From: CAKSNH01 sp964422725
Lineage (GTDB): Bacteria; Bacillota; Clostridia; UBA1381
Assembly (NCBI GenBank): GCA_964422725.1
Contig: CAYRCC010000060.1
Location: forward strand, 1 to 9,896
Length of the DNA: 9,896 nucleotides
Reading direction: 5' to 3'
The position numbers and the translations under genes were made by a program. The stretch's first letter is position 1; the number at the start of each line of letters is the position of its first letter. Shown here in pieces: positions 1 through 8,462 of the stretch. The notes below the pieces were generated by a model. It did no database searches. It had not been told where the DNA came from and saw only the letters and a program-made list of their open reading frames with translations.

Positions 1-3000
1 TGCAGTAAATGCGCGATACTTCCGCCGGCAAACTCCGCACCCGTTTTGCCTTCGATATTTTTCTCGGCAACTTCAACAGCTACATCGTAACCCACTCTGA
101 GTTCATCATCTTCATCGTAATATGTACGCATGATGTTTACTGTCTTGCCGACAGCATCGCCTGAGTAAAGCTCATTATCATAGTAACAATTACTGAGTCC
201 CTCACTGTTCGTGGCACATACACCGCCCGACCACGCACCGTCGCCGTTCACGCTGACTGTGTTTTTAGCATAGCAGTTTTTTACATTACCCTGATTCAGT
301 CCGATTACGCCGCCGGCATAAGCATTTGCGCCCCCCGCACTGATATTTCCTTTATTGTAACAATTGCTTAATACTGCCGCACAATAACATGAATTTTCTT
401 GATTATTAGCTCCGCAAACACCGCCGACACAGGCATTTTCACCGATAGCCTCGGTATTTCCCGTATTATAGCATTTTTCAATTTCTCCGTCATTCAATGC
501 ACATACTCCGCCGACAAAGAAATAAGTTGTACCATCTTTGACACTTTTAATATTTCCCGAATTGTAGCAATTGCGGATAACTCCATTGTTGTAATTCTCC
601 GCACACACTCCGCCGACACGCTGAATTGTGCAGTCAATGTCCGACATATTATAGCATTCGTTTATGATTCCGCTATTAGAAAAGCATATTCCGCCTATAA
701 TAACACCGTCATCTCGCCCTGATATTTCTCCTTCATTATAACAATTTTCAATTTTTGACGATGCCCCGCTGTTGACACCGCTTATTCCGCCGGCGGAAAG
801 AGCATTGAGTATCTTCCCCGAATTATGACAACCGGTAATCGTTCCCGGTACAGCTGTTGCACTATTTGCTGCACCGTTCGATCCGCATATTCCGCCGACA
901 TAATCCTGACTGGAATCACTGAGCACACAAAGGCCCGCTTTGTCTTGACCTAATATTATTCCTTCATTACTGCAATTGCTTATTTCTCCTTTATTCCAAC
1001 CGCATATTCCGCCAAAATCGCTGCTCATACCGCCTATTGAGCTTGAATTTGTACAATCGCTTATCTTTCCGTTTTCATTTACTCCGCATATTCCGCCCAC
1101 ACAAACGTAGCCTCTGAAATACGAACCGTCAACAGACAGATTTGAAACAGAACCGCCTTCGCCGATATACCCGAATAAGCCGAGTTCTCTTCCTCTTATA
1201 CCCAGCTTACTGCAATACACTCCGCTTATTGTGTGTCCCTGTCCGTCAAATTCACCGACATACTTATTATTTCTGCTGCCTATCGGCATCCAAGTTCTAA
1301 ACTTACCGTCAGCCGCTTTGCCGTCAGTCGGATTGAACGTACTTGTATTATTTACCGCAATATCGGCTGTAAGAACAGCATCTATATCGGTTGTTCCGCT
1401 GTTTACCTTCTCCGAAAACCAATAAAGCTCACCCATATTTGAAATTTCATATCTTGAATTTTCACTGTCAAACTCAGGCTCTTTATTGCCGCTGCACCTT
1501 GTGCATCTGCCGTTTTCGCCATAATCATGCTCTATCGGGCTGTCCTTTAAGCTTGAATTATTTGCACCGCAGTAACAGCCGCTCGCCGCTGTCATATAAA
1601 TCGTATTACTGCTGTTGTGCGCCTTAGGATAAGCATCTGCGCTCGTCTTACCCCACACAAGGTCGCCCTCGCTCTTAGAGCCGTTCAGCAAATACACAAC
1701 CTCACCGTTTCTGAACTGCGCATCGGTTTTTCCCGCTGAGCGCTCTATTGTGCCGGTGCCTCCTTCTACAACAGCACCATCTTCGGAAAATGTGGTGTTA
1801 TGATAGCAATCCGTTATCGTTCCGTAATTAACTCCGCATATTCCGCCGCCGCCGTAAGCAATTCCGATAAAATAACAGCTGCTGATTGTTCCGTAATTTT
1901 TTCCGCATATACCGCCTGTGCCATAACTACAATTTTCAAAAAAGGTATCAACGACACCGAGATTTGAAACCGAACCGCCGCTCTCTATTTTTCTGAACAT
2001 ACCCATATTTTCACTTTGATTTCTGCTGATGAACAATCCGCTTATTACGTGACCCTGTCCGTCAAATTTACCGCTATAGTCGTTAATCTGTGTCCATTCC
2101 TTAAAAGTACCGATAGCCGCGGTATTTACATCAAAGTTTTTGAATACGTCTTTATTCACCGTAATATCCGCCGTAAGAACAGCGTTTGCTGTATTACTTC
2201 CGTTGTTCACCTTCTGTGCGAACCAGTAAAGCTCGCCGGCATCGGATATTTGATACGGTGAATCCGCCGTTCCGTCGCCTGTCGGCAAGTCGCATACATC
2301 ACATACGGTTGTGGTATGATTATGGTATCTGTTGTACGGCTGATAATAATAAACCGTATTTTTGCCGTTGTTGAACACAGGTGATGTGTCCTTATCTGCT
2401 CCGTCAGCAAGATTCTGTCCCCATACAAGGTTGCCGTCACTCTTGGATTCGTTCAGCAAATATGCAACCATACCGCTTTCAAAGTCGGCTGCGGATTTTC
2501 CCGCTACATCAGTCTGAGTACCGGGAAACCTAACATCTCCCTCAGCCCACGTTGCATTGGCACTGTTAAAATAGCATCTTGTTATACTGCCGTCCTCTTC
2601 AGGATCGCCGGAAATACCGTTATTACCGCATATGCCGCCCTGATAAGCAGCACTAATTCCGGTAACAACCTCCTCATTGGTCGTGCCTGTGCTGTAACAG
2701 CCGGTAATCGTACCTACGTTCTGTCCGGCAATACCTCCGGCAAGCCTGCGAGCCCTTATTTTTCCTGTGTTGTAGCAATTTGCTATCGTGCCGTCGCTAT
2801 CTCCGCATATACCGCCGACATAGTCATCATTCTCATTAACATCATTTCCGATTACTGTTGAGGTATTGTAACAGCCGGTAATCGTTCCGACGTTACTTAA
2901 GCCGCATATACCGCCGGAATGCGTGACACCCTTAATTCTGTTTCCTATACTATAACAATTGCTTATATTGCAATATGTCGTCACACTACATATAGCACCT

Positions 3001-3491
3001 GCGCAACCAGCGCTGATATACGAATCGGTAACGCCGACATTGGTAATCATACCGCGAGGTCTGGACGGATTGGTCCAACTAATCATAGCAAACAGACCCC
3101 CATCTGCCTCACCGTCACAGTACAGTCCTTTTACCGCATATCCCTGTCCGTCAAAAGTACCGATATAATTTCTTATCGGTGTCCATACGTCAAAGCTGTC
3201 TTTCAGGCTTTCGTTAAGCGCACCGCCCAGCAATACATTTTCATTCACCGTAATATCTGCCGTAAGAACAGCGTTTACAGCATTGTTTCCGCTGTTTACC
3301 GTTTCGGCGAACCAGTAAAGCTCCGCCTCTGTTCCGATTTTATACGGCGAATCCGCCGTTCCGTCACCGGACGGTGCTGTCGTTGTAACCGTCCTCGTGC
3401 CGCTGTCTGCCGATGCGGTTATTCCAAATATCGGAATAACCGCGCACAGCATACTTAAAGCTGTGATAAACGAAATAAGTCTATTCCTCAT
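1..3491 (-). CDS. Secreted GLUG-repeat protein, C-terminal part beyond the left edge
   Basis: Open from ATG at 3491 to the left edge without a stop (1163 codons seen). The start is fixed by AGGAGGAG just upstream. Residues 1-28 form a signal peptide (MRNR, hydrophobic core, cleavage after ASA). Three long modules follow, each opening with a GELYWFA-type motif (Trp at residues 60, 423, 691), then AVLTADI(T/A)VN, an FDGQG(Y/H) motif, and a GLUG array of the form GGICG...GTI.NCY. They end with a GK(S/T).A(D/E)F..G..AYLLN-type motif. About 16 GLUG units are visible, ten of them in module 3. Modules are joined by short His/Cys linkers (H390, H392, C397, C400; H655, C663, C666). GLUG repeats (Pfam GLUG motif) probably form a beta-helix and occur in surface or secreted adhesin-like proteins; that role here is inference. 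No catalytic domain or wall anchor is visible, but the C-terminus is missing. It is a paralogue of the 1559-residue protein upstream. Confidence 0.9.
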   Translation of the reverse strand, partial: MRNRLISFITALSMLCAVIPIFGITASADSGTRTVTTTAPSGDGTADSPYKIGTEAELYWFAETVNSGNNAVNAVLTADITVNENVLLGGALNESLKDSFDVWTPIRNYIGTFDGQGYAVKGLYCDGEADGGLFAMISWTNPSRPRGMITNVGVTDSYISAGCAGAICSVTTYCNISNCYSIGNRIKGVTHSGGICGLSNVGTITGCYNTSTVIGNDVNENDDYVGGICGDSDGTIANCYNTGKIRARRLAGGIAGQNVGTITGCYSTGTTNEEVVTGISAAYQGGICGNNGISGDPEEDGSITRCYFNSANATWAEGDVRFPGTQTDVAGKSAADFESGMVAYLLNESKSDGNLVWGQNLADGADKDTSPVFNNGKNTVYYYQPYNRYHNHTTTVCDVCDLPTGDGTADSPYQISDAGELYWFAQKVNNGSNTANAVLTADITVNKDVFKNFDVNTAAIGTFKEWTQINDYSGKFDGQGHVISGLFISRNQSENMGMFRKIESGGSVSNLGVVDTFFENCSYGTGGICGKNYGTISSCYFIGIAYGGGGICGVNYGTITDCYHNTTFSEDGAVVEGGTGTIERSAGKTDAQFRNGEVVYLLNGSKSEGDLVWGKTSADAYPKAHNSSNTIYMTAASGCYCGANNSSLKDSPIEHDYGENGRCTRCSGNKEPEFDSENSRYEISNMGELYWFSEKVNSGTTDIDAVLTADIAVNNTSTFNPTDGKAADGKFRTWMPIGSRNNKYVGEFDGQGHTISGVYCSKLGIRGRELGLFGYIGEGGSVSNLSVDGSYFRGYVCVGGICGVNENGKISDCTNSSSIGGMSSDFGGICGWNKGEISNCSNEGIILGQDKAGLCVLSDSSQDYVGGICGSNGAANSATAVPGTITGCHNSGKILNALSAGGISGVNSGASSKIENCYNEGEISGRDDGVIIGGICFSNSGIINECYNMSDIDCTIQRVGGVCAENYNNGVIRNCYNSGNIKSVKDGTTYFFVGGVCALNDGEIEKCYNTGNTEAIGENACVGGVCGANNQENSCYCAAVLSNCYNKGNISAGGANAYAGGVIGLNQGNVKNCYAKNTVSVNGDGAWSGGVCATNSEGLSNCYYDNELYSGDAVGKTVNIMRTYYDEDDELRVGYDVAVEVAEKNIEGKTGAEFAGGSIAHLL
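160..1110 (-). repeat. Dense GLUG repeat array in module 3
   Basis: Roughly ten consecutive units of about 22-36 residues follow the pattern (V/A)GGICG.N.G.I.NCYN.G.I, for example VGGICGSNG, AGGISGVNSG, VGGVCALNDG and VGGVCGANN. The DNA shows the same periodicity as recurring blocks resembling the reverse complement of AATTGTTACAATA around each NCY. Units have diverged too far to be a recent microsatellite-like expansion. Two units depart from the consensus: one has GGICFSN, another carries an insert with extra cysteines (NSCYCAA). Confidence 0.8.
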
Positions 3492-3497
3492 ATCATA

Positions 3498-3505
3498 CTC
3501 CTCCT
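3498..3505 (-). promoter_or_regulatory. Ribosome binding site of the left GLUG protein
   Basis: AGGAGGAG on the minus strand, six bases before the ATG at 3491. Another ATG at 3496 lies in a different frame and too close to the Shine-Dalgarno sequence, so 3491 is the start. Confidence 0.85.
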
Positions 3506-3528
3506 GATTTTATAATATTTATATAGTT

Positions 3529-3557
3529 ATCGTACCCCAAAAAATTCATTTTGTCAA
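3529..3557 (-). promoter_or_regulatory. Sigma-A-type promoter of the left GLUG protein
   Basis: A perfect -35 TTGACA (3552-3557), a 17-bp spacer ending TTTTTTGGGG, and -10 TACGAT (3529-3534) precede the gene by about 38 bases. Predicted transcription starts near 3522, giving a leader of only about 30 nt with little room for RNA regulation. The element is almost the same as the promoter at 8706-8734. Confidence 0.8.
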
Positions 3558-3585
3558 TATTTTTACACAAAAAACAGAACAAATG

Positions 3586-3618
3586 TATATACAAATAATT
3601 TATAAGTTTTTGTATATA
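3586..3618. repeat. AT-rich inverted repeat upstream of a promoter
   Basis: Perfect 10-bp arms TATATACAAA (3586-3595) and TTTGTATATA (3609-3618) are separated by 13 bases. It sits about 30 bp upstream of the -35 box at 3552-3557. It may be a regulator binding site or simply AT-rich DNA; it has no strong GC stem, so it is not a good terminator. Confidence 0.4.
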
Positions 3619-3707
3619 TTTCGGTAAATATTACACCGAGTATCTTGTGATTGTTGTTAAAACGCCGAAACTTAGATTACACACCCTCATCAAAGGTTGC
3701 GGACAGC

Positions 3708-3742
3708 AAAAAACAGAGTTTTGCAAAATGCAAAACTCTGTT
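3708..3742 (-). terminator. Rho-independent terminator of the 1559-residue protein
   Basis: A perfect 14-bp stem (arms 3712-3725 and 3729-3742) with a 3-base loop is followed on the minus strand by six T (3708-3713; the T-run overlaps the stem foot). It begins 26 bases past the TGA at 3769-3771 and separates the two GLUG genes into different transcription units. The stem is also symmetrical on the plus strand, but no T-run of similar quality is present there. Confidence 0.9.
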
Positions 3743-3768
3743 ATGAATCTACCGAATTATCGGTTAAA

Positions 3769-6700
3769 TCAATCCAAATTTGTTATCGGGGCAATTATCG
3801 GGCTGCACAAATCGTCCCAAATCATAAATTTGTAATTGCTTGTTTTCGGCACATCAACGCCCAAAGTCAATTTGCCGTCTGCACCAATATTTTTTCTGTC
3901 AAGCTGTATGCCTATCAATCTTCCCTCACTGTCATACTCCGCAATATACAGTGTTGCCGTAAGGCTTAGATCGTCGGTAAGCGATGTTATCGTAAATACA
4001 GCCTTGTTTGTCATTTCAACCGTCTGAATCTCTTTATTAATTTCAACCTTACCTGTATATTTGCCTATAGGCGTGATACCTGCCGACGGTGACGGCGATG
4101 GCGACGGCGACGGTGTAGGTGCGTTTTTAAACTCAACTATCAAAAGCTCACAGCTTTCACTTCTAAAGCTTTCGTCCGTTGCTTTGTAGCGTACCGTATA
4201 TGTTGTACCGCCCGGAATATTTGAAACAGCAAATCCCGTACCCGATGTCCAGTCGTAACCGTCCTTGATATATTCCATCTTTGTGGTCATTCCGGCTATA
4301 GTACCCGTACCGCCGACGGTGTCAGGCTGTGTAAGTGTGAAAAGCTCCTTTGCCGGTGCGGCAGGACGTGCCGGCACTGCGAGAGTCTGTGCATTACTGT
4401 CGCTTGTCTTATTCTCTGTGCCCTTTCTGACAACAGAAATTGTTGTACCGATGTATGCAGTTGCCGAAACTTCGCCGTCCGTCAATACAACCGGCGTACC
4501 GTTAATTGTGTATTCGCCGTTTTCAAAGCCTGTAAGCGTTTCGGCTTTGTAATTAATCGTTATATTCGGAGTTGCCGCCGGCACTTTTTCGTATACATTT
4601 ATTTTAACCGTATAGCTTTCACCGCTAAAGCTTACATTTTCAACCGCTTTTGTACGTATAACAACGTTTGTACCGCCGACAATTCCCGAAACCGCCGTAC
4701 CGTTGCCTGTTGTCCACGTATTACCGCCGTCTGTGCTGTACTCCATAGCCGCCGTGATACCCGAAACACTTCCCGTACCGCCGACAATATCAGGCTGTGT
4801 AACCTTGATTTTGTTTTCTGCCGGTGCTGTCGGGCGCGCCGGAACTTTAAGCATCTGTGCAACACTATCCGCCGTTGTTGCGGCATCGCCTTTTTTTACA
4901 ATGCTGACCGTTTTGCCCATATAATCGGTTGCCGATACCTTGCCGTCAACCGGTGTAACAGCCGCACCGTCTATTGTGTAACTGCCTGTCGCAAAGTCTG
5001 TAAGCATTTCATTGACAAAATCAATTTTTATATCAGGTGTTGTTTCAGGTGCGGCAACGAAAGCGTTAATTAGCACTTCGTAATTTTCGCTCCTGAAAGC
5101 GGTTGCTGTCGTTTTATAGCGTACCAAATATTTTGTACCGCCCAAAACGCCCGTAACGGCATTGCCGTCACCCGATGTCCATGTAACGCCGTTATCCGCG
5201 CTGTACTCCATATCCGCCGTGATGCCCGAAATACTTCCCGTACCGCCGATTGTGTTCGGCTGTGTAACCGCAATTTGGGTTTGGGTCGGCGCGGCAGGAC
5301 GCGCCGGAACTTCCAGTGTCTGCTCGGCACTATCCGTTGTTGTTACTGCATTACCTTTTTTCACAATGCTGACCGTTTTGCCCATATAATCAGCCGCCGA
5401 CACTTTGCCGTCAGTCGGCGTAACGGCTTTGCCGTCTATCGCATATTTAGCGTTTTCAAAGCCTGTAAGCATTTCGTTTGCGATATCAATTCCTATATTC
5501 GGTGTTGTTTCAGGCTCTGCACCGAACGTATTAATAGCTATTTCACAGCTATCGCTCTTAAACGCCGTATCGGTCGCTTTTATACGAATATAGAAGATAA
5601 CACCGCCCGGAATCCCCGTAATCGGTACAGCATCCTCCATAGGCACCCACCCATCGACAGTATCGGTTTTGAACTCCATATCCGCTGTGACACCGTCAAT
5701 CTCACCGGTACCGCTGATTTCCGACGGCTGTGCCACATCAAAGTCATCTTTTGACGGTGCGGCAGGTCTTGCCGGAACCGCGAGAGTCTGTGCATCGCTG
5801 TCTGCGTGGTTTGTATCGCTTGCTTTCATCACGATACTAACCGTTTTGCCTATGTAATCGGCTGCCGACACTTTACCGTCGGCCGGTGTAACAGCTGTGC
5901 CGTCTATTGTATAGCTGCCTGTCGCAAAGCCTTCGAGTGTTTCATCTTTAAAGTTTATGCTGATGTTCGGCACTGTTTCCTTTATCGGTTCAACAACAAC
6001 GCTGACGTTGAACTCAATCGGTTCCGCACCGACTTCATCACCCATAAGTGCCAATTCCGTTTCTATTTCCGCGGCCTTAATTTTCAAAGTGTATGAACCG
6101 GCAGGCGCAGTATCGGAAATTTTCAGCATGTCGCCGTCTATGGCTGCGCCCAATGTGTCGTTGCCGCTTTCGATTGTGTAGGTAAATTTACCTGTCGTTT
6201 CGATTTTGCCGTCGAACACTGTGTACTCAGCCAGTGACTGAGTTTTTTCCGTTCCGTAAGCTGTGGTAACAGTCTTTTCGCCGTCCGAAACGCCGTATTC
6301 CACCTCAACTACCGCATACAGCTTCGTATCGCTGTTTATATAGTCTTTCAAGGTAAACTCTTTCTTGGTCGTTGCATCATCTGTCCAGTAAAGGAACTTA
6401 TAGCCGTCCGGCACTTCGGGATCTTCAGGAAACTCAGTAATATAATCCCAGTGATTCAGATACAGCATTTTGCAGTCGGTATCCTCTTCCTTGTTCGTGA
6501 TAAATCTCACCTTACGAACCACAAGCTTTACTCGTTCGGTATCGTCACTGATGCTTTGTATCAATGTCGGTGATACGGCTTTGTTGTCGGCTCTAAGCTC
6601 CTGACCCCAAATTTTCGCTCCTGATAATTCTATTCCGTCATTTTGGTCAAGCACATATGCAACTTCTCCGGCAGCAAATTGTTCGGTAGTGTATCCGCTT

Positions 6701-8448
6701 ATATTGATTATGCTGTCGTTAGTGTTTTCGCCGGCGAAATCAAGCTGACACAGCGTGCTGTTGTAGCAGCAGTTTTCTACTGTTCCGCTGTTAGTACCCA
6801 GCAAAGCACCCTTTTTTGAGTCGGCTGTAACCGTTCCGAAATAATAACCGTTGCTGACTGTTCCGCTGTTAGCACCTGCCAAACCGCCGACTGACGATGT
6901 GCCGCCGACACTTCCGGTGTAATAGCAATTGGTCAATTCTCCGTCTTCATTACTTCCGCACAAACCGCCGATGTTTTCACCGCCCGCGATATACGAATTT
7001 TCAACTCCCACATTCAAAACAGCACCGTCTTTTCCGACACTGCCGAACAAGCCGACATTGTTTACACTGCTGTCATTAAAGTATATACCGATTATTTTGT
7101 GTCCCTGTCCGTTAAAAGTACCGGTATATTTTGCGGTATCACTTCCGATAACGTCCCAAACAGCGAAATCAGTACTGCTTTCACTGTTAAACTCTCCGTT
7201 TTCGTTAAAGATATCATCATTTATCAGAATGTTTAATGTAAGTACGGCATTTGCGGTCGAATCTGTGTTGTTTACATAATTTGCAAACCAATAAAGCTCG
7301 CCCGAATCCGAAATCTGATATACGCCGTTCTCATTTTTCGGCACATCGCACTTTTCGCAGAAATTGCCGTGGTTATGATAAGAAAGCTCTTCGTCATAAT
7401 AAACCACATCATCGCCGAACACCGGAAAATCAGCAGCCGGCAATGTCTGACTCCACACCTTAGGAATAACTCCTAATTTCTCATCTGTCGTTTGCTTGCT
7501 CTGCAAAAGATACGCAACCTCACCGCTTGTAAACTCCTCCGCACTCTTGCCGAGTACATCCTTGCCTACACTGTTACTGTTGAGGCTATAGCCTACAGGC
7601 TTATTGTCGTCAAACTTTTCGTTGTTATAGTAGCAATTGCTGACAGTTCCCGCATATACAACACCGCATACACCGCCATATGTAGGCATTGACATATTGA
7701 AACCTCCGTAAGAAAGCTGATAATCCTCACCTGCAACACTGCTGTCCGCATAACAATTGGTAACCTTACCGTTAGTATACATACCGCCGACTATACCGCC
7801 GACACCCAAACCGCCTTCTACTACACCTCTGTAATAGCAATTGGTAATCAAGCCGTCGTTACCGGCACATATACCGCCCACGCCTGTATTGCCCTTTAAA
7901 TACGAATCGACAACACAGACATTTTTAACAACACCCTTTTCCTCGACAACACCGAACAAACCCAGCGGTTTAGTAGTAGTTGCATCATTATAATACAATC
8001 CGCTTATTGTGTGTCCCTGTCCGTCGAAAGTACCGTTGTATCCGTCACCGACTTCGCTGTCAATATCACCCTGCAGATTAGTCGGAAGTGTGCCGAAACC
8101 GATAGGTGTCCACATTTTCAAGTCGGTATTGTCTGTGTTAAGAGTGCCATCGTCATTCAAAACATTTTCATTTACCGTAATATCGGCTGTAAGAACCGCA
8201 TTTTTTGTGTCATAGTTTTCATTGTCGTTGGTTATTTTATCCGCGAACCAATAAAGCTCCCCCGCCGTACTGATTTTATACGGATTTTTTACCGAACCGT
8301 CACCTTGCGGCGCGGTTTTCTCAACGGTTGCCGCTGATGCTGTCAGTCCGACTTCGCTGTTTCCCGTAATTATATTAGGAAAACTTGCCAACATCGTAAT
8401 TGAAACCGCAAGCAAAAGCGCCATTGATTTTTTCAGTCTTTTTACCAT
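3769..8448 (-). CDS. Secreted multi-domain GLUG-repeat protein, 1559 residues
   Basis: ATG at 8448 follows AAGGAGGT by six bases; the stop is TGA. A signal peptide (MVKRLKKS, hydrophobic core 9-28) is likely cut at ASA-A, residues 39-40. Two GLUG modules open with GELYWFA (Trp67, Trp387) and carry FDGQGH and FNGQGH motifs. Their repeats resemble GGICAGN...ITNCY and GGLCGSN...LTNCY, and they are joined by an HNH...CEKC linker (His358, His360, Cys364, Cys367). Next come a degenerate InlB-like/Listeria-Bacteroides repeat (about 640-719, with GYKFLYW), a beta-rich region (about 720-825), four tandem 156-residue repeats (827-1442), a Pro-Ser linker (1444-1455) and a final module ending near KFMIWDDL. 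The last module resembles C-terminal domains of other clostridial exported proteins. No LPXTG motif, SLH domain or catalytic motif is seen, so the way it is held at the surface is unknown. An adhesin or surface-scaffold role is inference. Confidence 0.92.
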   Translation of the reverse strand: MVKRLKKSMALLLAVSITMLASFPNIITGNSEVGLTASAATVEKTAPQGDGSVKNPYKISTAGELYWFADKITNDNENYDTKNAVLTADITVNENVLNDDGTLNTDNTDLKMWTPIGFGTLPTNLQGDIDSEVGDGYNGTFDGQGHTISGLYYNDATTTKPLGLFGVVEEKGVVKNVCVVDSYLKGNTGVGGICAGNDGLITNCYYRGVVEGGLGVGGIVGGMYTNGKVTNCYADSSVAGEDYQLSYGGFNMSMPTYGGVCGVVYAGTVSNCYYNNEKFDDNKPVGYSLNSNSVGKDVLGKSAEEFTSGEVAYLLQSKQTTDEKLGVIPKVWSQTLPAADFPVFGDDVVYYDEELSYHNHGNFCEKCDVPKNENGVYQISDSGELYWFANYVNNTDSTANAVLTLNILINDDIFNENGEFNSESSTDFAVWDVIGSDTAKYTGTFNGQGHKIIGIYFNDSSVNNVGLFGSVGKDGAVLNVGVENSYIAGGENIGGLCGSNEDGELTNCYYTGSVGGTSSVGGLAGANSGTVSNGYYFGTVTADSKKGALLGTNSGTVENCCYNSTLCQLDFAGENTNDSIINISGYTTEQFAAGEVAYVLDQNDGIELSGAKIWGQELRADNKAVSPTLIQSISDDTERVKLVVRKVRFITNKEEDTDCKMLYLNHWDYITEFPEDPEVPDGYKFLYWTDDATTKKEFTLKDYINSDTKLYAVVEVEYGVSDGEKTVTTAYGTEKTQSLAEYTVFDGKIETTGKFTYTIESGNDTLGAAIDGDMLKISDTAPAGSYTLKIKAAEIETELALMGDEVGAEPIEFNVSVVVEPIKETVPNISINFKDETLEGFATGSYTIDGTAVTPADGKVSAADYIGKTVSIVMKASDTNHADSDAQTLAVPARPAAPSKDDFDVAQPSEISGTGEIDGVTADMEFKTDTVDGWVPMEDAVPITGIPGGVIFYIRIKATDTAFKSDSCEIAINTFGAEPETTPNIGIDIANEMLTGFENAKYAIDGKAVTPTDGKVSAADYMGKTVSIVKKGNAVTTTDSAEQTLEVPARPAAPTQTQIAVTQPNTIGGTGSISGITADMEYSADNGVTWTSGDGNAVTGVLGGTKYLVRYKTTATAFRSENYEVLINAFVAAPETTPDIKIDFVNEMLTDFATGSYTIDGAAVTPVDGKVSATDYMGKTVSIVKKGDAATTADSVAQMLKVPARPTAPAENKIKVTQPDIVGGTGSVSGITAAMEYSTDGGNTWTTGNGTAVSGIVGGTNVVIRTKAVENVSFSGESYTVKINVYEKVPAATPNITINYKAETLTGFENGEYTINGTPVVLTDGEVSATAYIGTTISVVRKGTENKTSDSNAQTLAVPARPAAPAKELFTLTQPDTVGGTGTIAGMTTKMEYIKDGYDWTSGTGFAVSNIPGGTTYTVRYKATDESFRSESCELLIVEFKNAPTPSPSPSPSPSAGITPIGKYTGKVEINKEIQTVEMTNKAVFTITSLTDDLSLTATLYIAEYDSEGRLIGIQLDRKNIGADGKLTLGVDVPKTSNYKFMIWDDLCSPIIAPITNLD
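4084..4119 (-). other. Pro-Ser linker coding segment
   Basis: Residues 1444-1455 alternate proline with serine (PTPSPSPSPSPS), encoded by near-identical CCG/TCG codons. Such linkers keep extracellular domains apart. This one separates the tandem repeats from the C-terminal module (1456-1559). Confidence 0.85.
4123..5970 (-). repeat. Four tandem 468-bp (156-residue) repeats
   Basis: Units start at residues 827, 983, 1138 and 1294 (DNA 5970, 5502, 5037, 4569), a spacing of 155-156 residues. Each unit has a first half with TP(N/D)I.I, GSYTIDG or similar, VTP.DGKVSA.DY.GKTVSIV and VPARP.AP. The second half has a Q-P..(I/V)(G/S)GTG..(S/D)G(I/M/V)T..MEY core, an (I/V).GGT motif, R.K and FRSE-like residues, recalling an Ig-like or fibronectin-type beta fold. 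The middle units share stretches identical in DNA, such as the run around 4898-4925 and 5363-5390, so they are the most recently duplicated. Fold assignment is inference. Confidence 0.9.
6292..6531 (-). other. Degenerate InlB-like (Listeria-Bacteroides) repeat
   Basis: Residues about 640-719 of the large protein start with a VRFITN strand, have GYKFLYWTDD in the middle and finish with KLYAVVEVEYG. This matches the general layout of the Listeria-Bacteroides repeat (strand, G-(Y/F)-x-F-x-x-W, then LYA-x-W), with the last W replaced. A single copy is present. Family assignment is by eye. Confidence 0.5.
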
Positions 8449-8454
8449 AAAACT

Positions 8455-8462
8455 ACCTCCTT
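8455..8462 (-). promoter_or_regulatory. Ribosome binding site of the 1559-residue protein
   Basis: AAGGAGGT on the minus strand, an almost complete anti-16S match, six bases before the ATG at 8448. It fixes this start against later in-frame ATG codons (Met9, Met19) inside the signal peptide. Confidence 0.9.

Noticed and set aside
160..2990. Regularly spaced DNA repeats that could suggest a CRISPR array
   Set aside because: The periodicity is in frame with the GLUG protein repeats, units are diverged and of unequal length, and no spacer structure exists.
4632..5795. Arg-rich minus-strand ORFs of 71-86 codons at 4632-4886, 5070-5330 and 5580-5795
   Set aside because: They lie in one alternate frame of the tandem repeats and recur only because the repeats recur; no ribosome sites or independent domain are seen.
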